NCBI RefSeq assembly: GCF_037154015.1
Contig: NZ_JBANRL010000001.1
Coordinates: 1,984,001-2,048,000 of the forward strand
Length of the DNA: 64,000 nt
Direction of reading: 5' to 3'
Source: Altererythrobacter aquiaggeris
GTDB lineage: Bacteria > Pseudomonadota > Alphaproteobacteria > Sphingomonadales > Sphingomonadaceae
Made by a program: the position numbers and the translations under genes. The notes below the pieces were generated by a model. It did no database searches, had not been told where the DNA came from, and saw nothing but the letters and a program-made list of their open reading frames with translations. Of the stretch, positions 43,400 through 52,025 are shown one piece after another. The stretch's first letter is position 1. Every line of letters starts with the position of its first letter.

Positions 43400-44298
43400 C
43401 GTTTCGCCAATTCGGCCCTGCGCGCCCTGGCTTCCATCATGACCATCCGGCTTCCGGACTGTTCGGCATCACGCCATAAATCGTCTTGTATGGCAGGTTC
43501 GCAGGCCAGCCCCGCCCTGGCTTCGTAACACGCCAGCCTCATCCGGTCGCTCGGGTGACTTTTTCCAAACCGCTGCGCCAGATCGATTGCTTCTTCGCCG
43601 CCGAATCCCACTGCGCAGCGTAAGAATATTTCTCCCGAACCGGGGCTGAGAATGCCCGCAATCTCGTCCTTTTCGACATCGAAGCGGTATTGATCGAGCC
43701 ACCCCTTGGCGGGGTCCGATTTCATGATGTTGAGTGATACCGAGAGCGATTTCGGTGGCAACTGGCGATGCACGTCCCGGTGCGCGCGGTAGTGCATGAT
43801 CTTGCCTTCACCAAGCGCGCTGCGTTCAATGAATCTCAAGCCGGCTTTCTCGCCCCGATATCCATCGATCGCCGCGAAATCATATTCGTAATAGTCGCTT
43901 TCATAACCGGGGCCGAAATAGCCCACCGTCAAAAAATCGAAATTGTGATCGTGCGGCACATCGTAAACAAACGATGCACCGCCGCTTGCGCGGTAAGTGT
44001 GCTCGCACGGCGATGGCCAAAGATTGGCCCGCATGAAATATTCGCCATTGGGCTGTGACAGCATGATCACCTGCGGACCATATGCATTGCCCGCATCGCT
44101 CGCTTTGTGGCGATCTCGCAGCTCGTTGACGATCATATCGCCAAGAAATGACTTGTTCTGACCCAGCCTGGCGAGCCAACCGGCGGCGGACAGCAAGCTG
44201 TCTTCGTCGGAAGGATCGAATTTCGACTTGTCCAGCGCGGCGATACATTCCTGAAGTGCACAGGGCTCGCGCAGGCCAACGTCAATCACGCGGGGCAT
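43396..44298 (-). CDS. uncharacterised cupin-like protein of a peptide-containing operon
   Basis: 300 residues, no confirmed family. A stretch around residues 110-135 (FVYDVPHDHNFDFLTVGYFG) contains HDH followed after acidic and aromatic residues by ESDYYEYD, and another stretch (MHYRAHRDVHRQLPPKSLSV) contains more His residues, resembling the two metal-binding motifs of a cupin barrel. The C-terminal third is helical (LAQRFGKSHPSDRMRLACYE). Homologs have been mislabelled as transposases in related genomes (remembered), with no support from the sequence here. It overlaps the upstream gene by 13 bases, so the three genes (this one, the 323-residue protein and the 53-residue peptide) are one operon. 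Confidence 0.65.
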   Translation of the reverse strand: MPRVIDVGLREPCALQECIAALDKSKFDPSDEDSLLSAAGWLARLGQNKSFLGDMIVNELRDRHKASDAGNAYGPQVIMLSQPNGEYFMRANLWPSPCEHTYRASGGASFVYDVPHDHNFDFLTVGYFGPGYESDYYEYDFAAIDGYRGEKAGLRFIERSALGEGKIMHYRAHRDVHRQLPPKSLSVSLNIMKSDPAKGWLDQYRFDVEKDEIAGILSPGSGEIFLRCAVGFGGEEAIDLAQRFGKSHPSDRMRLACYEARAGLACEPAIQDDLWRDAEQSGSRMVMMEARARRAELAKR

Positions 44299-45257
44299 AG
44301 CGGATTATCCTGTACGAATCTGGCCAAATCAGGAAAGCGCGAGATTAGTTGATCCCGCAATTTTGCGGCATGTTCGGACAAGCCGTCCCCGTCGGTATCC
44401 GCCACCGTCAACAAAGCAGAAAATCCCCGCGACGTATCCAGCGCCAGGCATTCACGCAGTGCCTGCCAGCGCAGGTGATCACTGCCCTCGGCGCTCATTT
44501 CCGCGATAATCGGCGCTGCATCCAACCGGCCCATTCGGCCCAGCAGCGCAATCATCAATTCATGACGGCTATCGTCCTGCGACCCGGCGGCCTGATGCAC
44601 CAGCTCGCCCGTGGCAAGGGCAATTTCCTGCGCGGGTTTGATTGCCTGATGCGGGCGCGAAAGCCGCAGCCGCATCAGGCGGCCAGCGACTGCACCCAGG
44701 ATTGATGCTTGACGCTCGCAATCCAGCGCAAACGCGCTGCCGCGTTTCAGATCATAAGGAATTTGCGTGGGCGGGGCTCCTGCCTGCCTTTCGACCACAC
44801 GCATTTTCGCTGCCCCGGCGACCACGATTTCATAGCGTTCGATGCTGGAAAAACGCACGGTCGTTTGATCTGCCTGATCTTTGGGCAGCGATCCGTCATT
44901 CAGAACCAGGGTCAGCATGGCTTCACCGCTTCGCCCCAGCACCAGCACCGATCTGCCAGCGCTGTGATCGTAACGGAACGGGAGTTGCGCGAGGCAATGT
45001 TCGTCCAGCACGGGCAAAAAATAGCCAAACATCCTCTCCAGCAACCGTTCGGCATTACCGCTTGCGCAAAGCAGCGAATTCAAGGCCGCGCGTTCATCCA
45101 GCGCGGCACCTTGCGCGAAGTGCGCCAAATCCGTTTGTATCCGCACATTCAGCGGATCAAGGGTCCATTCGGTTTGTGCCCGCGATACGCGCGCTTGAGC
45201 GATGCGCTGCAAAACCGGCGAGCGGCGCAGACTGCACAGGGGTTGACGGACAATCAC
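44286..45257 (-). CDS. uncharacterised alpha-helical protein of a peptide-containing operon
   Basis: 323 residues starting at a GTG (45257), placed 14 bases after the stop of the 53-residue ORF. No family is recognised. The middle has strand-rich sequence (SVLVLGRSGEAMLTLVLNDG, TTVRFSSIERYEIVVAGAAK), and the C-terminal third looks like helical repeats (ATGELVHQAAGSQDDSRHEL, IIAEMSAEGSDHLRWQALRE). The gene downstream overlaps its end by 13 bases. A scaffold or modifying partner for the small peptide is one possibility, but nothing in the sequence names an activity. Confidence 0.6.
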   Translation of the reverse strand: MIVRQPLCSLRRSPVLQRIAQARVSRAQTEWTLDPLNVRIQTDLAHFAQGAALDERAALNSLLCASGNAERLLERMFGYFLPVLDEHCLAQLPFRYDHSAGRSVLVLGRSGEAMLTLVLNDGSLPKDQADQTTVRFSSIERYEIVVAGAAKMRVVERQAGAPPTQIPYDLKRGSAFALDCERQASILGAVAGRLMRLRLSRPHQAIKPAQEIALATGELVHQAAGSQDDSRHELMIALLGRMGRLDAAPIIAEMSAEGSDHLRWQALRECLALDTSRGFSALLTVADTDGDGLSEHAAKLRDQLISRFPDLARFVQDNPLCPA

Positions 45258-45271
45258 CGGTCGGCGCGCCC

Positions 45272-45433
45272 TTACAGAATCGAGCTTGGTGGGATCAGAT
45301 CGTAAATATAAACCATAATCACAACAATCCGGTCATCATGTTCGACAACTTTAAGATCGGACAAACTACCGAATACGCCGGTTAATGTGTCAAGATCGGG
45401 CAATGACGATAAATCGATTTTGGGTAGGTTCAC
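45272..45433 (-). CDS. small 53-residue peptide gene
   Basis: 53 residues from a GTG at 45433 with AGGAGAG (45440-45446) 6 bases upstream, a strong ribosome site. The peptide begins NLPKIDLSSLPDLDTLTG and ends DRIVVIMVYIYDLIPPSSIL: an acidic amphipathic first half and a strongly hydrophobic, aromatic second half with no Cys. It is the first gene of a three-gene operon and is divergent from two thioesterase genes. Its small size, strong ribosome site and split character resemble the precursor of a processed peptide or a small membrane-associated protein (inference). No known RiPP enzyme is adjacent. Confidence 0.6.
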   Translation of the reverse strand: MNLPKIDLSSLPDLDTLTGVFGSLSDLKVVEHDDRIVVIMVYIYDLIPPSSIL

Positions 45434-45546
45434 GCGAACTCTCCTGCTGCGACGCAAATTGCGACGACCTGTCTGTGGCAGTCCGGTCCACCGGTTGTGA
45501 AATTAACATATTGTAATGCCGGCAATTGGTCCGCACAGAACTGGGT

Positions 45547-45987
45547 ATGACAACCACCCCAAGCCTATTTGATCCGAGCAAGGCGGCAATCCTGCTCCGG
45601 CATGGCCATTCCGGCTGGCTGGGAACCCAATATAATGCGCATGGATCGGACTGGGTCGAATTATCGTTGCCTTGGCAGGAAAAGCTGGTCGGGCAACCTG
45701 ACACCGACATTATCGCGTCAGGCCCGATTATCGCGATGATGGATATGGCAACGGCACTGGCTGCATGGACTAGGCGCGGTAAATTCGTGGGTCAGGCAAC
45801 GCTCGACCTGCGGGTGGATTACACACGCCCCGCCCGGCCTCGCCATACCGTTATCGGCCACGGTGAATGTTACAAACTTACCAGGTCTGCCGCGTTTGTA
45901 CGCGGAACCGCCCATGACGGTGATCCTGCCGATCCCATCGCCCACGTTGCAGGCGTATTCATGACACTGGAGGCACCCAGAACATGA
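45547..45987 (+). CDS. hotdog-fold thioesterase (PaaI-like), first of a pair
   Basis: 146 residues from the ATG at 45547. The central helix and Asp of the hotdog fold are visible: GPIIAMMDMATALAAWTR (with the Asp of the PaaI-type active site near residue 62), followed by VGQATLDLRVDYTRPARPRH. PaaI-type enzymes hydrolyse acyl-CoA thioesters such as phenylacetyl-CoA and related aromatic or medium-chain ones. Its stop overlaps the ATG of a second, distinct thioesterase (ATGA), so the two may form a heteromer or act in sequence. Divergent from the 53-residue peptide gene. Confidence 0.85.
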   Translation: MTTTPSLFDPSKAAILLRHGHSGWLGTQYNAHGSDWVELSLPWQEKLVGQPDTDIIASGPIIAMMDMATALAAWTRRGKFVGQATLDLRVDYTRPARPRHTVIGHGECYKLTRSAAFVRGTAHDGDPADPIAHVAGVFMTLEAPRT

Positions 45988-46394
45988 GCATCGCCCAGCC
46001 AAGCCCTCTACCCCCTTATGCCGCCGCTATGGGGATAGTATATTCCGCCGAGGAGAACGGTGTGCCGATCCTTGCGATGCCTTTTGGCGATCACGTCCAG
46101 GGCCGGCCGGGTTATTTGCATGGCGGCGCGATCAGCGGTCTGCTTGAAATGGCAGCCTTCGCGACACTTCGCGCCCACCTCGATGCGAAAGACAGCGACC
46201 GGACGCTCAAGCCGATAAACGTCTCGATCCAGTTCCTGCGCGGCGGCAAATCACAAACAACGCTCGCCGCTGGCCGTATCCACCGTCTCGGACGCCGCAA
46301 TGCACATGTTCTGGTGGAAGCCTGGCAGGATGATCGCGAAAGTCCGATCGCCAGTGCAGTCATGAATGTCCTGATCGCGCCGCCAGCCGGCTAG
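45984..46394 (+). CDS. hotdog-fold thioesterase (PaaI-like), second of a pair
   Basis: 136 residues whose ATG overlaps the stop of the first thioesterase. The fold landmark GRPGYLHGGAISGLLEMAAF (His-Gly-Gly-..-Glu) is the classic PaaI/YbgC-like catalytic loop, and TLKPINVSIQFLRGGKSQT is the following strand. The two thioesterases share only the fold, with the first having an Asp and this one a Glu in the key helix, so they are paralogous but diverged. Substrate unknown. Its TAG stop is shared with the convergent siroheme dehydrogenase gene (CTAG, 46391-46394). Confidence 0.86.
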   Translation: MSIAQPSPLPPYAAAMGIVYSAEENGVPILAMPFGDHVQGRPGYLHGGAISGLLEMAAFATLRAHLDAKDSDRTLKPINVSIQFLRGGKSQTTLAAGRIHRLGRRNAHVLVEAWQDDRESPIASAVMNVLIAPPAG

Positions 46395-47161
46395 GCACGC
46401 CGGATGACCACCGTCAGCCCCTGGCAGGTCGCGGCATCTTCGGCCGGCGAAATTCTTGCAGCATCGGCCCGTGCGCGCGCAACGATGGCGGGTGGTATTT
46501 CGGGCCCGAAAATTATCGTGTCTGCGCGGCCAAGCAGCCGTGCTTGCCGCAAGGTCAGTTCATCCGGATCATCGCTGGCAACGGTGATCGTGAGGCGCTC
46601 CGCCGGCTGTGGAGCGTCGGCATTTTCAAGCCATTGCTTGACCGCGTCTGCAGCGACGTCTTGCAAAGGGTCCAACGGGCCGCCTTCCGCCAGCGCGTGG
46701 TCCAGCGCCTGGCGACGGTCAGCACCGGAGGAAAATTTTTCACGCAAACCGGACCGCGCCGATGACAAAGCATTTGCCAGATCGCCCAGCCTCGCAGGCA
46801 GCAACGCTTCCAGCCGCAACCGGATATGTTTGGCCAGCCCGGCTGATGCACCGCCGGTGCCCACTGCGATCAAAACCGGATCACGATCTACGAGTGCGGG
46901 CGTGGTGAATTCGCAAAGCGCAGGTCGGTCAACCACATTTACGAGCAGCCCCATCCGGCCCAGCCGCAAAGCAGCAGCCCTCGCCCCGGCCTCGTCCTCT
47001 ATCCCCACAAATGCCAGTTTGGCCTGATGCGCTTCGGGCTCGCCCACGCAAATACCGCCGGCATTTTCAACCAGGCGGCGTTTGGCGGCAGCTTCTTCCC
47101 CGTCGCCCAGAACCACCACTTTCGTGCCCGCGATCTTGTGAAACAGAGGGAGCGTTTTCAT
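46391..47161 (-). CDS. precorrin-2 dehydrogenase / sirohydrochlorin ferrochelatase (CysG N-terminal/Met8p-like)
   Basis: 256 residues from the ATG at 47161, which overlaps the lysA stop (ATGA). The N-terminal Rossmann fold (TKVVVLGDGEEAAAKRRLVE, a G-x-G-x-x-x-A-like NAD loop) and LVNVVDRPALCEFTTPALVD with the Met8p-type Asp are clear, along with IAVGTGGASAGLAKHIRLRL. This is the N-terminal half of CysG, which oxidises precursor precorrin-2 and inserts iron to make siroheme. The uroporphyrinogen methyltransferase half is absent, although the C-terminal part (RLTITVASDDPDELTLRQAR) resembles the start of a SUMT domain that is cut short. It must work with a separate CobA. Confidence 0.85.
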   Translation of the reverse strand: MKTLPLFHKIAGTKVVVLGDGEEAAAKRRLVENAGGICVGEPEAHQAKLAFVGIEDEAGARAAALRLGRMGLLVNVVDRPALCEFTTPALVDRDPVLIAVGTGGASAGLAKHIRLRLEALLPARLGDLANALSSARSGLREKFSSGADRRQALDHALAEGGPLDPLQDVAADAVKQWLENADAPQPAERLTITVASDDPDELTLRQARLLGRADTIIFGPEIPPAIVARARADAARISPAEDAATCQGLTVVIRRA

Positions 47162-48417
47162 GCCAGCCAATCGGGAATATGTTCCGCGTCCATAATCGCA
47201 CCCGCGCCAAGCCGGTCCGCAACAACTGCGAACCGGTCATCATCGACCAGCACTTCGGCGACAAATCCGCGGCTGTTGTAACTGCTGGCCATCGTTGCGC
47301 CATATGCGCCCGCCGTGCGGAAAACGGCAAGTTCGCCCGAAACCAGCAAATCGGTTTCGCGCCCCATTGCGAACGTATCGCCGGTTTCGCAGATCGGACC
47401 AACGATATTCGCCGTCATGCGTTGGCCGCCGGGTTCGACCGCATCGAAATCGTGCCACGATCCATAAAGCGCCGGACGCGCCAGATCGTTCATCGCCGCA
47501 TCGACAATGACGAAGGGATCCTTGATGCCGCGCTTCACGCGGATAACCTTGGTAAGCAGCACGCCCGCATTGCCTGCAATAACGCGTCCCGGTTCGAAGC
47601 TGAGTCGCACATCCCAGTCATTGGTAACCCGCGCCACCATCTCGCCATATTGCGCGGGTGTGGGCGGGTGCTCACCCTGCCTGTAAGGGACCCCCAACCC
47701 GCCGCCAAGGTCGATATGCGTGACCTGGTGGCCTGCGCCGCGCAATTCGCCAAGCAATGCGCCAAGGCGGGTAAACGCTCTTTCCAGCGGCGCAAGGTCG
47801 AGCAGCTGGCTGCCGATGTGCACCGCCAGTCCGCGCATATCGAGGCCGGGCAATTTGCTCAGGCCAGCGTAAATTTCGCCCGCCAGACCAATCGGCACGC
47901 CAAATTTGTTATCAGCCTTACCGGTCGAAATCTTGTCATGCGTGCCGGCATCCACATCAGGATTAATCCGTAACGCCGCAGCTGCGCGCAGCCCCCGTGC
48001 GGCGGCGATTTCGGACAGTTCCTCGCCCTCTTCGCGCGATTCCAGATTAAACTGGCCGATCTCGCTATCCAAACCGAACTCCAGCTCCGCGCGGGTTTTC
48101 CCCACTCCGGAGAATACAATGTCGGAGGGGGCCATATCGGCTGCCAACGCGCGGGCCAGCTCGCCGCCCGATACCACATCGGCGCCGTAGCCCTCGGCTT
48201 GCAAAACCTTCAGGACGGCCAGATTGGGGTTTGCCTTGACCGCGAAGTGGATCAGCGGCCGGTCAATTGCGGACAAGCCATCGCGAAACACGCGCGCGTG
48301 CCGCGCCAGCGTAGCGCGCGAATAGACATAAACGGGTGTACCGACCTGCGCTGCGATAGCGGGCAGGGGCACATTCTCGCAGTGCAGCACGCCGCCTTTG
48401 ATCTGAAAATGGTCCAT
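47158..48417 (-). CDS. lysA: diaminopimelate decarboxylase
   Basis: 419 residues from the ATG at 48417; the open frame upstream belongs to the lptM-like region. Landmarks of the alanine racemase-like barrel: RPLIHFAVKANPNLAVLKVL with the PLP-binding Lys (near residue 50), GLAVHIGSQLLDLAPLERAF, HIDLGGGLGVPYRQGEHPP and FEPGRVIAGNAGVLLTKVI, and the catalytic GPICETGDTFAMGRETDLLV with its Cys. It makes L-lysine from meso-diaminopimelate. It follows the lipoprotein gene by 13 bases in the argH-lptM-lysA order that is widely conserved. Confidence 0.97.
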   Translation of the reverse strand: MDHFQIKGGVLHCENVPLPAIAAQVGTPVYVYSRATLARHARVFRDGLSAIDRPLIHFAVKANPNLAVLKVLQAEGYGADVVSGGELARALAADMAPSDIVFSGVGKTRAELEFGLDSEIGQFNLESREEGEELSEIAAARGLRAAAALRINPDVDAGTHDKISTGKADNKFGVPIGLAGEIYAGLSKLPGLDMRGLAVHIGSQLLDLAPLERAFTRLGALLGELRGAGHQVTHIDLGGGLGVPYRQGEHPPTPAQYGEMVARVTNDWDVRLSFEPGRVIAGNAGVLLTKVIRVKRGIKDPFVIVDAAMNDLARPALYGSWHDFDAVEPGGQRMTANIVGPICETGDTFAMGRETDLLVSGELAVFRTAGAYGATMASSYNSRGFVAEVLVDDDRFAVVADRLGAGAIMDAEHIPDWLA

Positions 48418-48430
48418 ATAATGCGCCGGA

Positions 48431-48667
48431 TTATTCGGGAGGAAGGTCGAAAGGATCGTCTTCACGTTCTTCCGAACGTTTGCGCAGTTCGACGCTTCGT
48501 TCAGGCACCGCAAGCGTATCTGGCTCGAGCAATTCGTCAGCCGAAGCCGGCCGCGCCTCGCCATAAGCTGCGGGCGGCAATGATCTGCCTTCGACAGGTT
48601 TTAAATCGGATTTCTGGCCGCAGGCAGATAACGACGCTGCAACCACCACCAGTGCGAGATAACGCAT
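48431..48667 (-). CDS. lptM: small lipoprotein of the LptM (YifL) type
   Basis: 78 residues. The signal RYLALVVVAASLSAC leaves a Cys near residue 16 to be lipidated, followed by GQKSDLKPVEGRSLPPAAYG and an acidic, unstructured tail (REDDPFDLPPE). LptM is a lipoprotein that helps mature the LptD-LptE lipopolysaccharide translocon; proteins of this shape encoded between argH and lysA are its usual form (remembered). The ATG overlaps the argH stop (TAATG). The sequence is short and poorly conserved, so the symbol is moderately supported. Confidence 0.72.
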   Translation of the reverse strand: MRYLALVVVAASLSACGQKSDLKPVEGRSLPPAAYGEARPASADELLEPDTLAVPERSVELRKRSEEREDDPFDLPPE

Positions 48668-50043
48668 TATTCCTCCATCCCCAGCGCGAGCCGCGCTTCG
48701 GCGACGCGCTGCCTTACTTCGCTTGGCGCAGTTCCGCCATAGGAAGCTCTGGCTGCAACCGAGGCATCGATTGAAAGGGCGGAAAAAACCCGTTCGTCAA
48801 TCCGCGCGTCGATGGCTTTGAGATCGGACAGGGCTAATTCGCCTAGCGCCTTGCCTTGTTGCTCCGCCAGACGAACCGCTTCGCCGGTGATGTGGTGCGC
48901 CTCGCGGAACGGGATATCGGCTTTGGTCACCAGCCAATCCGCAAGATCGGTCGCCGTTGCATAGCCGCGTTCAGCAGCTGCGCGCATATTATCGACATTG
49001 AACTGCGTCTCGGCAATCATCGCGGCCATAGCGGCCAGCGACAATTCGAGCAGGCTTGCAGCCTCGAATACAGGGGGCTTATCGTTCTGCATATCCTTCG
49101 AATAGGCGAGCGGCAGCCCCTTCATCGTTACCATCAATGCAGTCGCTGCGCCGATAATCCGCCCCGAATGGCCCCGTACCAGTTCAGCCGCATCGGGGTT
49201 TTTCTTCTGCGGCATGATCGAACTGCCGGTGCTGAGAGCATCAGGCAGCCGAATAAAGCCGAACAGCTGGCTGGCCCACAGGACCAGTTCTTCAGCCAGA
49301 CGTGACAGATGCAGCGAACATTGCGCCGCTGCCATCAGGTAATCGAGCGCAAAATCGCGGTCGGACACGGCGTCCAGACTGTTGGCTGTCGGATTGTCGA
49401 AACCCAGAGCCCGCGCGGTTGCATCGCGGTCGATCGGAAAACCGGTTCCCGCCAATGCCGCGCTGCCCAGCGGGGACTGGTTCAGCCTGACTCTGGCATC
49501 GGCAAATCGCGACCGGTCGCGGCGGATCATTTCATAATAGGCCATCAGATGATGGCCCAGCGTCACCGGCTGCGCTGTTTGCAAGTGTGTGAAGCCGGGC
49601 ATCACGCTCCCCGCGTGTTCGCCGGCGCGTGTGACCAGCGCCCGCTGCAAATTCTCCAGCCCCTTGTCGGCAACTGCGATGGCATCCCTGACCCACATCT
49701 TGAAATCGGTCGCGACCTGATCGTTGCGGCTTCGGGCAGTGTGCAATCTCCCGGCAACCGGACCGATCAGTTCGGTCAGCCGGCTTTCGGTCGTCATATG
49801 AATGTCTTCCAGATCCCAGTCTTCACGGACGCCGTTCTGTTCATATTCGGCTGCAATCTGTGCGAGCCCTTGCAAGATCGCCTCTGCATCGGTGCCGGTA
49901 ATGATTGACTGCGCTGCGAGCATGGCGACGTGCGCCTTGCTGGCGGTGATGTCCTGCTTCCACAGGACCTTGTCGAACGGTATGGAAGCGTTAATCTCAC
50001 GCATGATTGCAGACGGACCGCCCGCGAACCGTCCACCCCACAT
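48667..50043 (-). CDS. argH: argininosuccinate lyase
   Basis: 458 residues from the ATG at 50043, chosen because the family N-terminus [18 protein letters not shown] follows at once and AAGGAAGG lies upstream; the longer frame is noise. Signatures of the fumarase superfamily are present: [20 protein letters not shown], and [20 protein letters not shown] near residue 280 (the catalytic Ser loop). It splits argininosuccinate into arginine and fumarate. It is divergent from tlpA; the overlap of its stop with lptM links it to the next genes. Confidence 0.97.
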   Translation of the reverse strand: MWGGRFAGGPSAIMREINASIPFDKVLWKQDITASKAHVAMLAAQSIITGTDAEAILQGLAQIAAEYEQNGVREDWDLEDIHMTTESRLTELIGPVAGRLHTARSRNDQVATDFKMWVRDAIAVADKGLENLQRALVTRAGEHAGSVMPGFTHLQTAQPVTLGHHLMAYYEMIRRDRSRFADARVRLNQSPLGSAALAGTGFPIDRDATARALGFDNPTANSLDAVSDRDFALDYLMAAAQCSLHLSRLAEELVLWASQLFGFIRLPDALSTGSSIMPQKKNPDAAELVRGHSGRIIGAATALMVTMKGLPLAYSKDMQNDKPPVFEAASLLELSLAAMAAMIAETQFNVDNMRAAAERGYATATDLADWLVTKADIPFREAHHITGEAVRLAEQQGKALGELALSDLKAIDARIDERVFSALSIDASVAARASYGGTAPSEVRQRVAEARLALGMEE

Positions 50044-50071
50044 CTGGTTGGAGCCTTCCTTGCCCTTTAGA

Positions 50072-50638
50072 ATGTCTTTGTCGCTCACGCTTGGCTTCCT
50101 GACGCTGTCTCTGGCTTCATGCGATAGGGGCCAGCAAGAAACCACGCAACCGGATAGCGCCGAGGTAAACCCTGCTTCTCTGACAGGAAAACTTGACCGA
50201 AGTTTTGCGGGCGAACTTATGCCGGCGATCGCGATAAGCGATCCCGGTGGCCGCCAGCTTAATACGGCAGCACTGCAAAATGCGCCGGTACTGCTTAATT
50301 TGTGGGCGACATGGTGCGCGCCGTGCGTCGAAGAAATGCCCATGCTCGATGCGCTGGCAAGCGATTATGGTGACCGGTTGCGCGTTTTGACGGTGAGCCA
50401 GGATTTGCAAGGCGCCGACAAGGTGCCTGCATTTTTTGCCAAGAACGACTTTGCCAATCTGGAACCCTGGCTCGATCCGGACAATTCGCTCAGTTTTCAT
50501 TACGGCGCGAATACGGTGCTACCGATGACTGTGCTGTATGATGCGCAGGGTATGGAAATCTGGCGGATGGTTGGCGGATACGACTGGAGTGCACCCGAGG
50601 CGCGCGGATTGATTGACGAAGCGCTTGGCGCTGAATGA
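50072..50638 (+). CDS. tlpA: TlpA-family thioredoxin-like lipoprotein
   Basis: 188 residues from the ATG at 50072; the frame extends further upstream across argH and is disregarded. A lipoprotein signal ([16 protein letters not shown]) precedes a thioredoxin fold with the redox motif [19 protein letters not shown] (C-x-x-C near residue 94) and a cis-Pro region ([19 protein letters not shown]). TlpA-type proteins reduce periplasmic disulfides, for example for copper delivery to oxidase subunit II or cytochrome c maturation; the neighbouring oxidase genes are not adjacent, but the organism clearly has such needs. It lies divergent from argH with 28 bases between start codons, the arrangement known from other alphaproteobacteria. 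Confidence 0.9.
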   Translation: MSLSLTLGFLTLSLASCDRGQQETTQPDSAEVNPASLTGKLDRSFAGELMPAIAISDPGGRQLNTAALQNAPVLLNLWATWCAPCVEEMPMLDALASDYGDRLRVLTVSQDLQGADKVPAFFAKNDFANLEPWLDPDNSLSFHYGANTVLPMTVLYDAQGMEIWRMVGGYDWSAPEARGLIDEALGAE

Positions 50639-50771
50639 CCACACAATAGCCGGGTGTGTTTGGGGAAAAGTGACGCCGCCAGTAACGCCGCAAGTCGCCG
50701 AAAATTGATTGGCCGGTTAAAAATTTTATCCGGCACAGCAATGGTCTGCGGATCATTTTCGCTGCAAATAA

Positions 50772-50847
50772 TGGTGGGCGGTAACGGGTTCGAACCGCTG
50801 ACCCTCTCGGTGTAAACGAGATGCTCTACCAGCTGAGCTAACCGCCC
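50772..50847 (-). tRNA. tRNA-Val (TAC anticodon)
   Basis: 76 bases with CCA encoded. Read on the minus strand it begins GGGCGGTTAGCTCAGCTGGT, pairs its acceptor GGGCGGT with ACCGCCC, has the anticodon loop TTTACAC (anticodon TAC; plus-strand 50812-50814) inside a TCTCG/CGAGA stem, and the T-arm loop GGTTCGAACCC. This reads valine codons GTA and GTG by wobble. No other tRNA gene is seen in the window. Confidence 0.95.
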
Positions 50848-50936
50848 CACTATGGCGCACTGGATACTGCGCTGCGGGCCATTTAGCGCGTTTTCGGCCT
50901 ATGTCCATATCATGCAGCGGTATCGGTGCAGAAAAA

Positions 50937-51926
50937 TCACGCCAATGTTACCGAACCGCGGCCGAGTTCGACAAAATAGCGCGCCATGGCATCGGAGGCT
51001 TTGTCGGTCAGTGCGATGAATGCACGGCGTTTGTCAGCTTCGTCTTCCACCCTTTCAAGCAGGCCGGCGTCGGTCAGTTGATTGATCCAGCGCAGGGCCG
51101 TGGTCGGGGGGACGCCCGATGCGATGCACAGCGATGTCACTGATACACGGACGTGTTCGGCGCGCGCGGCTGTCAGATCAAGCAGGATATCCCACGCCGG
51201 ATCGGCGAACATTTCGCTATCGAAAAAGCGCCCGCGCAATTGGCGTTGCCGAATCATCTGCCGAACCAGCCGCGGGTCCGGCAGTGGAGGACGGGCCTGA
51301 CGCACCAGCCGTTCATTGCCGTCAGCCGGCCCGCTTGCCTCACCGTTAAAGTCCGGCTTGGGCGATTCGAACCGGAAGGCACCGCCGCTTTCGCTTTGCC
51401 CTTTCATGGAAAGCGATTCGAGCCGTCCGGCAATTTCACCGACCTGCTCCGTCAATCTGAGCAAAGTCCGGCGATCATCTTCGGACAGTTCCCTGACCCT
51501 CAAGCCGGGAATTTGTGCCAGAACCCGGCCCAATGCCACGATCCGGTCGCCGCGTTCGGGATCAACCAGTATTTGCGGTGTCGACCGGTCCATGCAGGCA
51601 AACACTTCATCAAGCGTGTCCACGGCGGTGGAGACAACCACATATGCCCCGGCCTGCGCGGCGCGGACATCCATACGCGACAATGCCGCAGCCGAGGCCG
51701 CGTCCAGAACCGGACAGTCGAGCAGAACAACTTCGCCGATCGGGCGAGCATTACCCCCCAACAGCGAAGCGACATCGCCAACTTCATGGATGCGAAAGCC
51801 GGCCTCTTCGGCATCTTCGCGCATTATATCACGAATATGCGGCCGATTTGCGAAAACCGAAACCGAAACGCCGAGTTCGAGGTCGTTTGCAGATTGCGTG
51901 TCGTAACTGAAATCTGCCTGACCCAT
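50937..51926 (-). CDS. MarR-type winged-helix regulator with receiver-like N-terminal region
   Basis: 329 residues from the ATG at 51926 with CGGAGGAG 6 bases upstream. The C-terminal 100 residues resemble a MarR winged helix (RVSVTSLCIASGVPPTTALR, then DAGLLERVEDEADKRRAFIA). The N-terminal half reads like a receiver-type Rossmann domain (GVSVSVFANRPHIRDIMRED, then VVLLDCPVLDAASAAALSRM with an Asp at the usual acceptor position, and AYVVVSTAVDTLDEVFACMD), so it may be phosphorylated or sense a ligand; no paired kinase is nearby. A linker of about 60 residues is Pro/Arg-rich. A GAAC-N7-GAAC repeat lies directly upstream, suggesting LexA control. Confidence 0.72.
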   Translation of the reverse strand: MGQADFSYDTQSANDLELGVSVSVFANRPHIRDIMREDAEEAGFRIHEVGDVASLLGGNARPIGEVVLLDCPVLDAASAAALSRMDVRAAQAGAYVVVSTAVDTLDEVFACMDRSTPQILVDPERGDRIVALGRVLAQIPGLRVRELSEDDRRTLLRLTEQVGEIAGRLESLSMKGQSESGGAFRFESPKPDFNGEASGPADGNERLVRQARPPLPDPRLVRQMIRQRQLRGRFFDSEMFADPAWDILLDLTAARAEHVRVSVTSLCIASGVPPTTALRWINQLTDAGLLERVEDEADKRRAFIALTDKASDAMARYFVELGRGSVTLA

Positions 51927-51947
51927 GATTCGCTCCTCCGTATATAG

Positions 51948-51962
51948 GAACATACGTAGAAC
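51948..51962. promoter_or_regulatory. GAAC-N7-GAAC direct repeat (LexA-type site)
   Basis: GAACATACGTAGAAC equals GTTC-TACGTAT-GTTC on the other strand, the direct-repeat consensus of alphaproteobacterial LexA. It ends about 22 bases from the start codon of the winged-helix regulator, overlapping its expected promoter. By chance about two such matches are expected per window of this size, so location rather than identity carries the weight. The rest of 51927-52025 shows nothing else. Confidence 0.45.
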
Positions 51963-52025
51963 AAATTTGGTTGCTGTCAACAAATCAGCGTGTAACGGGT
52001 GGATCGGGAGCGTGCTAGCCGGGCT

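Noticed and set aside
43396-44298. Transposase label for the 300-residue protein
   Set aside because: No DDE or HUH motif, no terminal inverted repeats or target duplications, and it lies inside an operon; the label seems to be an inherited annotation error.
50639-50660. CACAC/GTGTG stem just after tlpA as a terminator
   Set aside because: The stem has only 5 pairs and the following T-run is 3 bases, too weak to call.
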